Below are positions 53,897-62,748 of a DNA stretch of 64,000 nt, in pieces. Made by a program: the position numbers and the translations under genes. The stretch comes from Bog-756 sp963835465. Lineage in GTDB: Bacteria > Actinomycetota > Acidimicrobiia > Acidimicrobiales > RAAP-2. The stretch is taken from NCBI GenBank assembly GCA_963835465.1, contig CAWIFR010000005.1, forward strand, positions 248,001 through 312,000, read 5' to 3'. Under the pieces are notes generated by a model. That model made no database searches. It was not told the DNA's origin and saw only the letters and a list, made by a program, of their open reading frames with translations. Position 1 is the stretch's first letter, and the number at the start of each line of letters is the position of its first letter.

Positions 53897-54328
53897 CGCC
53901 GGCCCTGCGACCTCCAGAGGAGGTCGCAGGCCGTCCCTTCGTGACGGCGACGACGGGCCCGGGCCGTGGCGCCGCTGCTGGGCCGACGCACCGGAGGCGC
54001 CACCATCGGGCGGGCGGCCGTGAGAGGCAGGGGGAGCCACCCGCGCGGACGGGAGGGGGGCCTCCCCCCGGACCTACCCGGTGCCCGGCCCGTACGTACG
54101 CACCAGATGTCGCGGTGTGCCCCCATCGATTGCACCCTAAGGAAGCCAGGTGAACAGCAGGCGATCTACGGGCTACCGAAAGGTGAATGGTGGGTAATCT
54201 TCTCGTTCGGGCACCCAGAGGGGGAGTCGCTGTGTCAGCCTGGTCGCTACCGGCGACCGGCGAGCACCCCTCGGCACGGAACGGAGCGGCATGGACAGGA
54301 GACGAATCGACAGCGTGGCCGGTACGCG
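53897..54328. other. Gap between response regulator and pgi
   Basis: 432 bases holding the divergent promoters for the response regulator and pgi. A strong hairpin sits at 53904-53930 (separate entry). No gene recognised; open frames here are Gly/Arg-rich shadows. Confidence 0.45.
53904..53930 (-). repeat. Strong hairpin in the 5' leader of the response regulator
   Basis: Perfect 12-base arms CCTGCGACCTCC / GGAGGTCGCAGG around a three-base loop, only eight bases before the regulator's ATG. It may control translation of the regulator, as the GGAGG on the minus strand lies inside the stem. Confidence 0.5.
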
Positions 54329-55984
54329 ATGAGCGACCGAGACGGTGTCGTGGATCTGCAGTCCACCGACGAGTGGCGGCGGTTGACCGACCATTTCGAG
54401 GGCATCCGTGACCGCCACCTCCGCCAACTGTTCGCCGAGGACCCCGGTCGCGCTTCGGCCATGACCGCCGCCGCCGGCGACCTGACGCTCGACTACTCCA
54501 AGCACAGGGTCACCGCGGACACCATGGCCGCGCTGATGGCGGTGGCCCGTCGGGCCGGCGTCGAGGAGCGGCGTGACGCCATGTTCGCCGGGCGCCACAT
54601 CAACACCACCGAGGATCGGGCCGTGCTCCATGTGGCGCTGCGCATGCCGAGGGACGCCCAGCTGGAGGTGGACGGCCAGGATGTGGTGGCCGACGTGCAC
54701 GGGGTCCTGGACCACATGGGCGCGGTGGCCACGGCGATCCGCAGTGGGGAGTGGACCGGGGCCACCGGCCGCCGCATCGGCGCGGTGGTCAACATCGGCA
54801 TCGGGGGGTCGGACCTCGGTCCGGCCATGGCCCACGAGGCGCTGTCCGACTACGCCACCCCCGACATCACCTTCCGCTTCGTTTCCAACATCGACCCGGT
54901 CGACCTCTACCGGGCCACGCACGACCTGGACCCGGCCGAGACGCTCTTCGTGGTCAGCTCCAAGACCTTCACCACCCTGGAGACCCTGACCAACGCCTCG
55001 GCGGCCCGACAGTGGCTGCTCGAGGGGCTCGGTACCGGAGAGGAGGCGGTGGCCAAGCACTTCGTGGCCGTCTCCACCAACCGGTCCGGGGTCGCTGCGT
55101 TCGGCATCGACCCCGACAACATGTTCGGCTTCTGGGACTGGGTCGGCGGTCGGTACTCGTACGACTCGGCCATCGGGTTCTCGCTCATGGTGGCCATCGG
55201 GCCCGAGGCCTTCGCCGAGATGCTGGCCGGGTTCCACACCGTGGACCGGCACTTCGCCGTCACCCCGCTCGAGGCCAACCTGCCGGTCATCCAGGCCATG
55301 CTCAACGTCTGGTACACCAACCTGTTCGGGGCCGAGACCCATGCGGTGTTGCCCTACAGCCAGCGGCTGGCCCGCTTCCCCGCCTATCTGCAGCAGCTGA
55401 CCATGGAGTCCAACGGGAAGTCGGTGCGGCGGGATGGCTCACCGGTGTGGGGGCAGACCGGGGAGATCTTCTGGGGGGAGCCGGGGACCAACGGCCAGCA
55501 CGCCTTCTACCAGCTCATCCACCAGGGGACCCGGCTCATCCCGGCCGACTTCATCGGCTTCGGCCGATCCACCCGGGAGCACGGCGACCAGCAGGACCTG
55601 CTGATGGCCAACTGCTTCGCCCAGTCCAAGGCACTGGCCTTCGGGAAGACTGCCGAGGAGGTGGCGGCGGACGGTACGCCGTCCGAGGTGGTGCCCCACA
55701 AGGTGATGGCCGGCAACCACCCGAGCTCGACGATCATGGCGCCGGAACTCTCGCCCTCGGTCCTGGGCCAACTGGTGGCGCTCTACGAGCACACCGTGTT
55801 CACCGAGGGCGCGGTGTGGGGCATCGACTCGTTCGACCAGTGGGGTGTGGAGCTGGGCAAGGCCCTGGCGGTGGCGCTGGCCCCGGCCCTCAGCGGCGCC
55901 GACGCCCCCGAACTCGGTGGCGAGGACTCCTCCACGGCCGGCCTGGTCCGCCAGTACCGGGCGCTGCGCGACCGTCCGTGCTGA
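54329..55984 (+). CDS. pgi: Glucose-6-phosphate isomerase
   Basis: 551 residues. PGI signatures DWVGGRYSYDSAIGF and GIDSFDQWGVELGK; NIGIGGSDLGP substrate loop; catalytic region LTMESNGKSVRRDG. Interconverts glucose-6-phosphate and fructose-6-phosphate; glucose-6-phosphate is also the Ino1 substrate. ATG at 54329 by homology (MSDRDGVVDLQSTDEW); the longer open frame upstream is non-homologous. Confidence 0.96.
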   Translation: MSDRDGVVDLQSTDEWRRLTDHFEGIRDRHLRQLFAEDPGRASAMTAAAGDLTLDYSKHRVTADTMAALMAVARRAGVEERRDAMFAGRHINTTEDRAVLHVALRMPRDAQLEVDGQDVVADVHGVLDHMGAVATAIRSGEWTGATGRRIGAVVNIGIGGSDLGPAMAHEALSDYATPDITFRFVSNIDPVDLYRATHDLDPAETLFVVSSKTFTTLETLTNASAARQWLLEGLGTGEEAVAKHFVAVSTNRSGVAAFGIDPDNMFGFWDWVGGRYSYDSAIGFSLMVAIGPEAFAEMLAGFHTVDRHFAVTPLEANLPVIQAMLNVWYTNLFGAETHAVLPYSQRLARFPAYLQQLTMESNGKSVRRDGSPVWGQTGEIFWGEPGTNGQHAFYQLIHQGTRLIPADFIGFGRSTREHGDQQDLLMANCFAQSKALAFGKTAEEVAADGTPSEVVPHKVMAGNHPSSTIMAPELSPSVLGQLVALYEHTVFTEGAVWGIDSFDQWGVELGKALAVALAPALSGADAPELGGEDSSTAGLVRQYRALRDRPC

Positions 55985-55999
55985 CCGTGGAGCAGTGAG

Positions 56000-56016
56000 G
56001 GCCTCAGGCTGAGGCC
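56000..56016. terminator. Small hairpin between convergent pgi and desaturase
   Basis: GGCCTCAG-G-CTGAGGCC lies 15 bases after the pgi stop and overlaps the desaturase stop. Could act as a bidirectional terminator; weak evidence, no T-run. Confidence 0.3.
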
Positions 56017-56951
56017 AGGGCCCTCCACAGCGACCGGTAGTTCGGATAGGTGATCCCGTCGGTGATGTAGCCGGCCCGCGCCAACTCGGCGTGGAAGGCG
56101 GGGAGGTTGCGGAACGGGATGCCCATGTCGACGTGGTGGGCCAGGTGCCAGCCGGTGTTGTAGGGCACGATCCAGAACCGGGCGGGTAGGGACTGGCGCA
56201 CGTTGTGGGTGGTCACCCTGCGGTCCTGGCCGGCCTGCAGTCCGCCGTGCTCGGCGATGGCCCGGAGCCGGTTGATCACTCGCCACTGGGTCATCCACGG
56301 CAGCCACCACAGCAGCGGGTAGATCCACCACCGGCCGGTGGTGGCCCAGAGCACGGCCCACAGGAGCACCTGCACCCCGAGGATGGAGCCGGCCACCCGA
56401 CGGGTGGACGCTGACCGCAACGCCTTGAACAGGGGGGTGAAGTTCTTCCAGCCCGAGATGCCCACGGCATCGCGGACGAGGCGACGGGCCAGGGTGCGCT
56501 GATCGCACCGGTAGCCGCCGTAGAAGGCCAGGTCCGGCTCGCGGGGTCCGAACTCCTCTTTGTGGTGGGCGAAGTGGCCCCTGCGGTAGATGGAGATGGG
56601 TGTCCACGTGGGGTACGCCAACAGCCACGTGCCGACCCAGTCGTTGACCCGTTTGTCGGTGAACAGCAGCTTGTGGGCGGCCTCATGCATCAGGATGGCG
56701 AAGCGTGCGTACATCGGACCCATCAGGACGAAGGCGATCAGATAGGCCCACCAGCGATCGATCACCACCGATCCCCCGATGATCACGGCCACCCACACCC
56801 ACACCGCAGCCACCGTGACGGCGTTGCGCCAGTTGTTGATCCGCCGCAGCTCGTGTCGGATCTCGGGGCGGGCCATCCCGTTCTCCAGCAGCCGGTCGGT
56901 AGGGAAGACCTCCGGCCGCACCGCAGCATCAGCCACCATGGTCAGGGCCAT
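56004..56951 (-). CDS. Membrane fatty-acid desaturase family protein
   Basis: 315 residues with four or so membrane helices and three histidine boxes: HEAAHK (near 90), HFAHHKEEFG (near 128) and the C-terminal HLAHHVDMG (near 270), which bind the di-iron centre. Oxygen-dependent desaturation or hydroxylation of a lipid chain, electron donor unknown. Diverges from a PaaX-like regulator 27 bases away. A TAATAT box (56959-56964) lies seven bases before the ATG, suggesting a leaderless transcript. Confidence 0.88.
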   Translation of the reverse strand: MALTMVADAAVRPEVFPTDRLLENGMARPEIRHELRRINNWRNAVTVAAVWVWVAVIIGGSVVIDRWWAYLIAFVLMGPMYARFAILMHEAAHKLLFTDKRVNDWVGTWLLAYPTWTPISIYRRGHFAHHKEEFGPREPDLAFYGGYRCDQRTLARRLVRDAVGISGWKNFTPLFKALRSASTRRVAGSILGVQVLLWAVLWATTGRWWIYPLLWWLPWMTQWRVINRLRAIAEHGGLQAGQDRRVTTHNVRQSLPARFWIVPYNTGWHLAHHVDMGIPFRNLPAFHAELARAGYITDGITYPNYRSLWRALASA

Positions 56952-56978
56952 GTGTGCAATATTACAGATATCAGACAG
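56952..56978. promoter_or_regulatory. 27-base divergent promoter between desaturase and PaaX-like regulator
   Basis: AT-rich gap. On the minus strand TAATAT (56959-56964) places transcription start at the desaturase ATG. Plus-strand elements for the regulator must overlap (ATATCAGACAG before its ATG). Binding by the regulator here would control both genes. Confidence 0.5.
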
Positions 56979-57731
56979 ATGATGCAAGAAGGTAATAGCC
57001 CGTTCACCGCCCGATCGGTCCTGGCCAGCGCGCTGCTGGGGGAGAGCCCGCCCGAACTGTCCGTGTCCCACCTGGTCCATCTGGCCGGTCTGTTCGGGAT
57101 CAACGAGAACCGCGCCCGTGTGGCCCTGAGCCGGATGGCCACGGCCGGGGAGGTCACCACCGACGGCTCGGGCCGCTACCGGCTGGCCGGCCATCTCCTC
57201 GACCGGCAGGGGCGCCAGGCGGGCAGCCGACGGGGGGAGACCCGGCCGTGGGGGGGTGGCTGGCGCATGGTGGTGGTGACCACCTCTGGGCAGTCGGCCG
57301 ACGACCGGTCGGCCCGGCGGAAGCGGCTGTCCCTGGCCCGTCTGGCCGAGCGGCGCGAGGGGTTGTGGCTCCGACCCGACAACATCGACCTCCGACCCGA
57401 TCCCGCGACCGACCCCGGTGTCACCCTGTTCACCGGAGCACCCGAGGGTGACCCGCGGGCCCTGGCCGGCTCGCTGTGGGACCTCCCCGGATGGGCCGAT
57501 CGGGCGGCCGAACTCCTCGGGCAGATGGCATCGCTCCCCCCGGAGGGACCCGACGATCTGGCCCCGGGGTTTGTGCTGTCCGCCTCGGTGCTCCGACACC
57601 TGCAGGCCGACCCGCTCCTGCCGACCGACCTGCTCCCGACGAGCTGGCCCGGGACGGCCCTGCGGGAGACCTATGACCGATGGGACCGTCAGTACCGCGA
57701 CGTGCTAACCCGATGGGGCCGCACGGCCTGA
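56979..57731 (+). CDS. PaaX-like transcriptional regulator
   Basis: 250 residues. N-terminal winged helix (LVHLAGLFGINENRARVALS RMATAGEV), linker, and a C-terminal effector-type domain as in PaaX (phenylacetyl-CoA-responsive repressor family). The fit to PaaX is by helix-turn-helix and layout only; true ligand unknown, possibly an acyl-CoA. Divergent from the desaturase gene, its likely target. Confidence 0.82.
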   Translation: MMQEGNSPFTARSVLASALLGESPPELSVSHLVHLAGLFGINENRARVALSRMATAGEVTTDGSGRYRLAGHLLDRQGRQAGSRRGETRPWGGGWRMVVVTTSGQSADDRSARRKRLSLARLAERREGLWLRPDNIDLRPDPATDPGVTLFTGAPEGDPRALAGSLWDLPGWADRAAELLGQMASLPPEGPDDLAPGFVLSASVLRHLQADPLLPTDLLPTSWPGTALRETYDRWDRQYRDVLTRWGRTA

Positions 57732-57823
57732 GGAGTGACCGTCCCTTGTGCGCGGTGGCCGGCGGGGACCGTAGGATCGTCCGGCCGCCGCATCGACCAT
57801 CGGCGCCGCAAGGGGGAGTGACC

Positions 57824-58678
57824 ATGACCGGAGCTAGCGAGGCCAGGCCGTTCGAGGGGCGGGTGGTGGTCATCACCGGAGGGGCGAGGGGCCAGGGCCG
57901 GTCGCACGCGGTGGAGTTCGCCAGGCTGGGGGCGGACGTGGCCGTCTGTGACCTCTGCCACGACCTGGGCAGTGTCGGCTACCCGCTGGCGACCCCCGAC
58001 GATCTGGCCGAGACGGTGCGGCTGGTGGAGGGCCAGGGTCGCCGGTGCGTGTCGACGGTGACCGACGTGCGGGACCTCGACGCGACCCTCGCCTTCGTGG
58101 AACAGGCCCGGGACCTGCTGGGCTCGGTGGACATCCTGGTGGCCAACGCCGGCGTCAGCTCACTGGGCTCGATCTGCACCATGGGCGAAGCCGAGTGGAG
58201 TGAGACCATCGACACCAACCTGACCGGGGTGTTCAACGCCATGCGGGCTGTGGCCCCGCACATGCGACGCCAACGGTGGGGCCGGATCATCGGTATCTCG
58301 TCCATGATGGGGCGCTCGTCCAACCCCGGCATCGCCGCCTACGTGGCCTCCAAGTGGGGGGTGATCGGGCTGGTCAAGTCGGTGGCCTACGAGCTGGCCG
58401 CCTTCGGGGTAACTGTCAACGCCATCGCCCCAGGCAACGTCTCCACCCCCATGATCCACAACGACACCCTCTACGGGCTCATGCGGCCGGACCTCGAGCA
58501 CCCCACCCGGGAGGATGTGGAGCCGGGCATGACCGCCCTGCACGTCCAGCCGGTCCCCTGGCTCGAGCCCGAGGAGATCACCGCGGCCGTGGTGTTCCTG
58601 GCCTCCGAGGGTGCGAGACACATCACCGGATCGGTCATCGATGTCGACGCCGGCGCCTCAGCCAAGTTCACCGCCTGA
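57824..58678 (+). CDS. Mycofactocin-coupled SDR family oxidoreductase
   Basis: 284 residues. SDR fold: TGGARGQGRSHAVEFAR cofactor loop, NAGVSS, catalytic Ser in GISSMMGRSS and YVASK tetrad. It carries the marker insert of the mycofactocin-coupled subgroup after the second strand (CDLCHDLGSVGYPLATPDDL then AETVRLVE), which keeps NAD bound and depends on mycofactocin for turnover. RBS GGGGGAG before the ATG at 57824. Substrate unknown, probably an alcohol. Longer upstream frame ignored. Confidence 0.87.
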   Translation: MTGASEARPFEGRVVVITGGARGQGRSHAVEFARLGADVAVCDLCHDLGSVGYPLATPDDLAETVRLVEGQGRRCVSTVTDVRDLDATLAFVEQARDLLGSVDILVANAGVSSLGSICTMGEAEWSETIDTNLTGVFNAMRAVAPHMRRQRWGRIIGISSMMGRSSNPGIAAYVASKWGVIGLVKSVAYELAAFGVTVNAIAPGNVSTPMIHNDTLYGLMRPDLEHPTREDVEPGMTALHVQPVPWLEPEEITAAVVFLASEGARHITGSVIDVDAGASAKFTA

Positions 58679-58709
58679 CCGCCGGGGCTGTTGACTCCGG
58701 CTCACCCCC

Positions 58710-60968
58710 TCACTGGCGGGACATGGCCGCCCGCTCGGCCGCTTCTGCCTCGCCGTCGCCCGGCGAGCCCCGGGTCAGCTGCACCTCCAGTCGGTGGAGC
58801 GTCCCCTCGAACGGGAACGGCGCGTCGTAGCGCTCGCTCACCGGTGACCCGTGGTCGTAGCCCACGCTCGGGCCGACGCTGGAGATCATGGTCATCATGA
58901 AGGGCACCTCGAGGGAGCCGCTGGGCTCGCCGTCGATGACCAGGGTGGCCCCGCCGCCCCGGCCGGCGCGGACGAAGCGGACCCCGACCACCGAGGGGCC
59001 GCTGGGCACGCTGGCCTCCGACACCACCAGGTGGTGGTCCCCGAAGCAGTTGTAGTCGAGGACCAACCGGTCGTTCTGGATGAACAGGCTGACCCCCGAG
59101 TTCTCGTTGCCCGAGGCGTACAGCACACCGCCAGCGCCTTCGGGCCGGTCGATGACGGCGTCCATGTCCCAGCCCCGACCGCCCAAGGCCGGGGCGGCCT
59201 GGCCCGGGAGCGGGGACATAGGCGGGTAGTAGGTGTACTTCCGGCTCGTGGGGTGGGGCGAGCCGTCGCGGTACCGGGTCATGAAAAGCTCGATGGTCCG
59301 GTCGTCGAGGGGGAGCGCCCCGTAGGCTTCGGCCTCGCTCCACCACAGGTCGACCAGTTCGGCCACCCGCTCGGGCTGTTCGGCGGCCAGGTTGTGGCAC
59401 TCCGACCGGTCCTGATCGAGGTGGTAGAGCTCCCAGTCGTCGTCCTCGAAGGGCACTCCGGACTGATGGCGGGTGACCGCCTTCCAACCATCGGCGTAGA
59501 TGCCGCGGTGACCCATCATCTCGAAGTACTGGACCCGCTTCCTGCTGGGCTCATCGGGAGAGTCGAACGAGTAGGCGAGGGAGGTGCCCGAGACCGGGAT
59601 CTGCTCGAGGCCGCGGTAGGTGGTCGGCGCCTCGACCCCGAGGGTCTCGTAGATGGTGGGCACGATGTCGCTCACGTGGTGGAACTGGTGGCGCAGGCCG
59701 CCGCCCTCGGCAATGCGATCGGGCCAGTGCACGATGAGCGGGACGTGGACCCCGCCCTCATGGGTGTTCTGCTTGTACCACTTGAAGGGAGTGTTGCCGG
59801 CCTGGGCCCACCCCCATGGGTAGTTGGCATGGCTGTGCGGCCCACCGATGTCGTCGAGCCGCTCGACGGCCTCATCGGGTGACTCGGCCAGGAAGTTGAA
59901 GTACTTCATCTCATGCAGCACCCCGAACGGCCCGCCCTCCTGACTGGCCCCGTTGTCCGACAGCAGCAGGATGAGGGTGTTGTCCAGCTCCCCGATCTCG
60001 TCGATGGCGTCCACGAGTCGTCCGATCTGGTCGTCGGTGTGCTCGAGGAAGGCGGCGAAGGCCTCCTGCAGCCGGGCGGCCAGGCGACGGTGGTTCTCGG
60101 GCAGGGAGTCCCACGGCTCGACACCGGGGTTGCGTGGGGCCAGGTCGGTACCGGGGGGCAGCAGCCCCATCTCCCGCTGACGGGCGAACCAGCGCTCCCG
60201 GGCCACGTCCCAGCCCTCGTCGAACCGGCCTCGGTACTTCTCGAGGTAGGCCGCTGGAGCCTGATGGGGGGCGTGCATGGCCCCGAAGGCCAGGTAGGTG
60301 AAGAACGGACGGTCGGGCCGTATGGACTTGCTGTCGTGGATGAAGCCGATGGCCCGGTCGACCAGGTCCTCGCTCAGGTGGTAGCCCTGGTCCGGGCGGG
60401 CCGGCGGCTCGACGCTGTGGTTGTCGTAGACGAGTTCGGGATGGAACTGGTCGGTCTCTCCCTCGAGGAAGCCGTAGAAGCGGTCGAAGCCCCGTTGGCA
60501 CGGCCACTGGTCGTATGGACCAGCGGCCGAGGCGTTGTTCATGGCGCACAGATGCCACTTCCCGACGGCAAAGGTGGCGAAGCCCTCGTCTCGGAGGACC
60601 TCGGCCACCGTCGCCGCGTGGTTGGTGATGTGGCCCCGCATGTTGGGGTAGCCGCTGTCGAAGTTGGAGAGGGAGCGCATCCCCACGGTGTGGTGGTTCC
60701 GTCCGGTCAGGAGCGAGGCCCGGGTCGGCGAGCAGAGGGGGGTCACGTGGAAGTTGGTGTAGCGGAGGCCGCCGGCGGCCAGCCGGTCGATGTTCGGGGT
60801 GGACAGATCGGAGCCGTAGCAGCCGAAGTGGGAGAAGCCCGTGTCGTCGAGGAGGATGACCACCACGTTGGGGGCACCCTCGCCCGGGTGGGGCGGCGTG
60901 GACCACCAGGGGGTCGATTCGGCTTCAGTGCGGTTGATGACCCCGTCGAAGCGTTCGTAGCTCTTCAT
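58710..60968 (-). CDS. Sulfatase (arylsulfatase family, formylglycine type)
   Basis: 752 residues. Metal-binding NVVVILLDDTGFSHFGCYG, the CxPxR formylglycine motif CSPTRASLLTGR (Cys near 85), GKWHLC and HEGGVHVPLI. After the catalytic domain (to about 560) is a beta-rich C-terminal domain (SGNENSGVSLFIQNDRLVLD), possibly carbohydrate- or lipid-binding. No signal peptide, so probably cytoplasmic; needs a formylglycine-generating enzyme from elsewhere. ATG at 60968 by homology; the frame is open upstream. Confidence 0.88.
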   Translation of the reverse strand: MKSYERFDGVINRTEAESTPWWSTPPHPGEGAPNVVVILLDDTGFSHFGCYGSDLSTPNIDRLAAGGLRYTNFHVTPLCSPTRASLLTGRNHHTVGMRSLSNFDSGYPNMRGHITNHAATVAEVLRDEGFATFAVGKWHLCAMNNASAAGPYDQWPCQRGFDRFYGFLEGETDQFHPELVYDNHSVEPPARPDQGYHLSEDLVDRAIGFIHDSKSIRPDRPFFTYLAFGAMHAPHQAPAAYLEKYRGRFDEGWDVARERWFARQREMGLLPPGTDLAPRNPGVEPWDSLPENHRRLAARLQEAFAAFLEHTDDQIGRLVDAIDEIGELDNTLILLLSDNGASQEGGPFGVLHEMKYFNFLAESPDEAVERLDDIGGPHSHANYPWGWAQAGNTPFKWYKQNTHEGGVHVPLIVHWPDRIAEGGGLRHQFHHVSDIVPTIYETLGVEAPTTYRGLEQIPVSGTSLAYSFDSPDEPSRKRVQYFEMMGHRGIYADGWKAVTRHQSGVPFEDDDWELYHLDQDRSECHNLAAEQPERVAELVDLWWSEAEAYGALPLDDRTIELFMTRYRDGSPHPTSRKYTYYPPMSPLPGQAAPALGGRGWDMDAVIDRPEGAGGVLYASGNENSGVSLFIQNDRLVLDYNCFGDHHLVVSEASVPSGPSVVGVRFVRAGRGGGATLVIDGEPSGSLEVPFMMTMISSVGPSVGYDHGSPVSERYDAPFPFEGTLHRLEVQLTRGSPGDGEAEAAERAAMSRQ

Positions 60969-61326
60969 GGCCGTCCTTGGTCGGAGCGGAGGCGGAGGGC
61001 CGGCCGGTGAGCCGGATCGCAGTGACAAGGTTCTGTCATCTGAGGTGACGATACCGGCGCACCGGTGGCCTTGTCGATCGGCGGGAGGACAGCGCCAGGA
61101 AGGCGCATCCGGTGCGTCCACCGGTGCGACCGCCGGCGACCTGCCGCGGCGTGGCCTCCGGCGACCTGCCGTCGGTACCGTCAGACGAATGCCGATCCCG
61201 TGGTGGTGGAGTCGTCGCCGGGGGAGTGAACGGGCTGTGCTTGCGATCCGCGGGGAATCGGTGGGGCGACGACGAGCTGTCGGTGGCGGTTGCGCTGCCA
61301 CACCCACCCGCGTGAGCGGTGAGGCG
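60969..61326. other. Gap between sulfatase and P450
   Basis: 358 bases, no gene recognised. It should hold the sulfatase promoter and the P450 end. A palindrome-like TGACAAGGTTCTGTCA near 61023-61038 could be an operator for the sulfatase; not matched to a known site. Confidence 0.4.
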
Positions 61327-62652
61327 TCATCTCGCGAGTCCCCCACGGCCTCGACGGGAGCGGAACCCGACGACGCAGGGCCGAGCCGAGCGGGCCACAC
61401 CACCGATCTGCCGCCGTCGGGGTGCGGCCCGCGAGAAGTGGGGGGTCAGCTCGTAGCGATCGAGGAGGCCCTGGGTGGCCACGCGTATGGCCGAGACGGA
61501 GAATCGCGCCGCCGGGCAGCGGTGCACTCCGTGCCCGAAGGTGCTGACCAGCTCGGGGGTGGGCAGCTCCACCGTGGCGGCCAGTCGCCGGCCCTCGTAG
61601 TGGGAAGGATCGAAGTGGTCGAGTCCAGGGGCGGCCGAGGTGTTGTGGCAGGAGAGCATGGTGGTGAGCAGGACACCCGGGTCGAGCCGGTGCGTGCCCG
61701 CACCGGTGTCCACATCGATGGGGGTGAGGACCTGGCGCAGGGTGATGGAGCGCTGGGCCATGCGGATGGACTCGTTGGCGCACTGGTCGAGCAGCCCGTG
61801 GTCCCCTTCCCGTACCCGGTCGAGCAGCCACGGCCGCTGCATCAGGTTGACCACCGTCCAGGCCAGGGCGGCGTAGAGGTTGGACTGTGACCCCATGTGG
61901 ATGACGATGACGTCGCGCGCCACGGCCACGCTCCTCTCGTCGTCGGGCAGGTCGGCGTAGGAGTCGAGTATCTGGGTGAGGAAGTCGTCGACGCGTGGCT
62001 GTGACCGGCGGGCGTCGATGATCTCGGCGAAGATGGCCTCGATGCCGGCCATGGCCGCCCACTCCCGGCGCTTGCCCGTGGCCCAGGTGACCAGGGCCTG
62101 GCCCGGCCGCACGAAGGACTCCGAGCTGTCCAGCCGGTCGAACAGAGGGATGAGCGCCTCGATGTACCGATCGGAGGCCGCCTCCCGGCCCGCCCACGAC
62201 GCCAGGCCCAGCCGGTGGCTCAATCGACGCATCTCACCGAACACCTCGAAGGTGCCCGACGGCCCCAGCCTGTCCATCTCGAGGTCGACAGCCTGGCGGA
62301 GATGGTCGAGGTAGGTCTCGACGCGCTGGCTGCCGAAGAGGGACTTGGGGTGGTTGCGCCGACCCAGGAGCAGCTCGACGGGGACCTTGGACCTGATCAG
62401 CTGGTAGGTGGCGATTCCGAAGCTGGCCCGGTCCTCGGGCTGGGCGTAGAGCGAACGCACCCCCTCGGGGGAGAACACGCAGAACATGCGGTGGCCGAAG
62501 GCGTCGACCACGAAGGTGTCGCCGTGCCGCCGGCGCTGCCGAGCGAAGAAGGCGGTGGGGTCTTGGAGGAGTCCCAGTCCCCCACGCACCCAAGGGAGGG
62601 GACCGCCGACGAGGGGGACCGGCGGCTCGACCCGGGGCACAGTGGCGGCCAT
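61327..62652 (-). CDS. Cytochrome P450 with atypical I-helix
   Basis: 441 residues. Heme loop FGHGVHRCPAARFS (Cys near 385), ExxR as ESIR, and an I-helix reading IHMGSQSNLYAALAW, which lacks the usual (A/G)Gx(D/E)T oxygen-activating motif. A Ser-Gln-x-Asn stretch there resembles CYP7/CYP8-type enzymes as I recall. Oxidation of a hydrophobic substrate, maybe a sterol or lipid, is possible, but chemistry may be unusual. No ferredoxin beside it. Confidence 0.87.
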   Translation of the reverse strand: MAATVPRVEPPVPLVGGPLPWVRGGLGLLQDPTAFFARQRRRHGDTFVVDAFGHRMFCVFSPEGVRSLYAQPEDRASFGIATYQLIRSKVPVELLLGRRNHPKSLFGSQRVETYLDHLRQAVDLEMDRLGPSGTFEVFGEMRRLSHRLGLASWAGREAASDRYIEALIPLFDRLDSSESFVRPGQALVTWATGKRREWAAMAGIEAIFAEIIDARRSQPRVDDFLTQILDSYADLPDDERSVAVARDVIVIHMGSQSNLYAALAWTVVNLMQRPWLLDRVREGDHGLLDQCANESIRMAQRSITLRQVLTPIDVDTGAGTHRLDPGVLLTTMLSCHNTSAAPGLDHFDPSHYEGRRLAATVELPTPELVSTFGHGVHRCPAARFSVSAIRVATQGLLDRYELTPHFSRAAPRRRQIGGVARSARPCVVGFRSRRGRGGLAR

Positions 62653-62748
62653 CGCCGGGAGCCTACGTCTTGCGCGGGCGGGTAGGCCGACCAGCGGCCC
62701 GGGCGGGTCGGCGACCGCCCTGCCCGACGGTGTGCTATCTCTGGCCGT

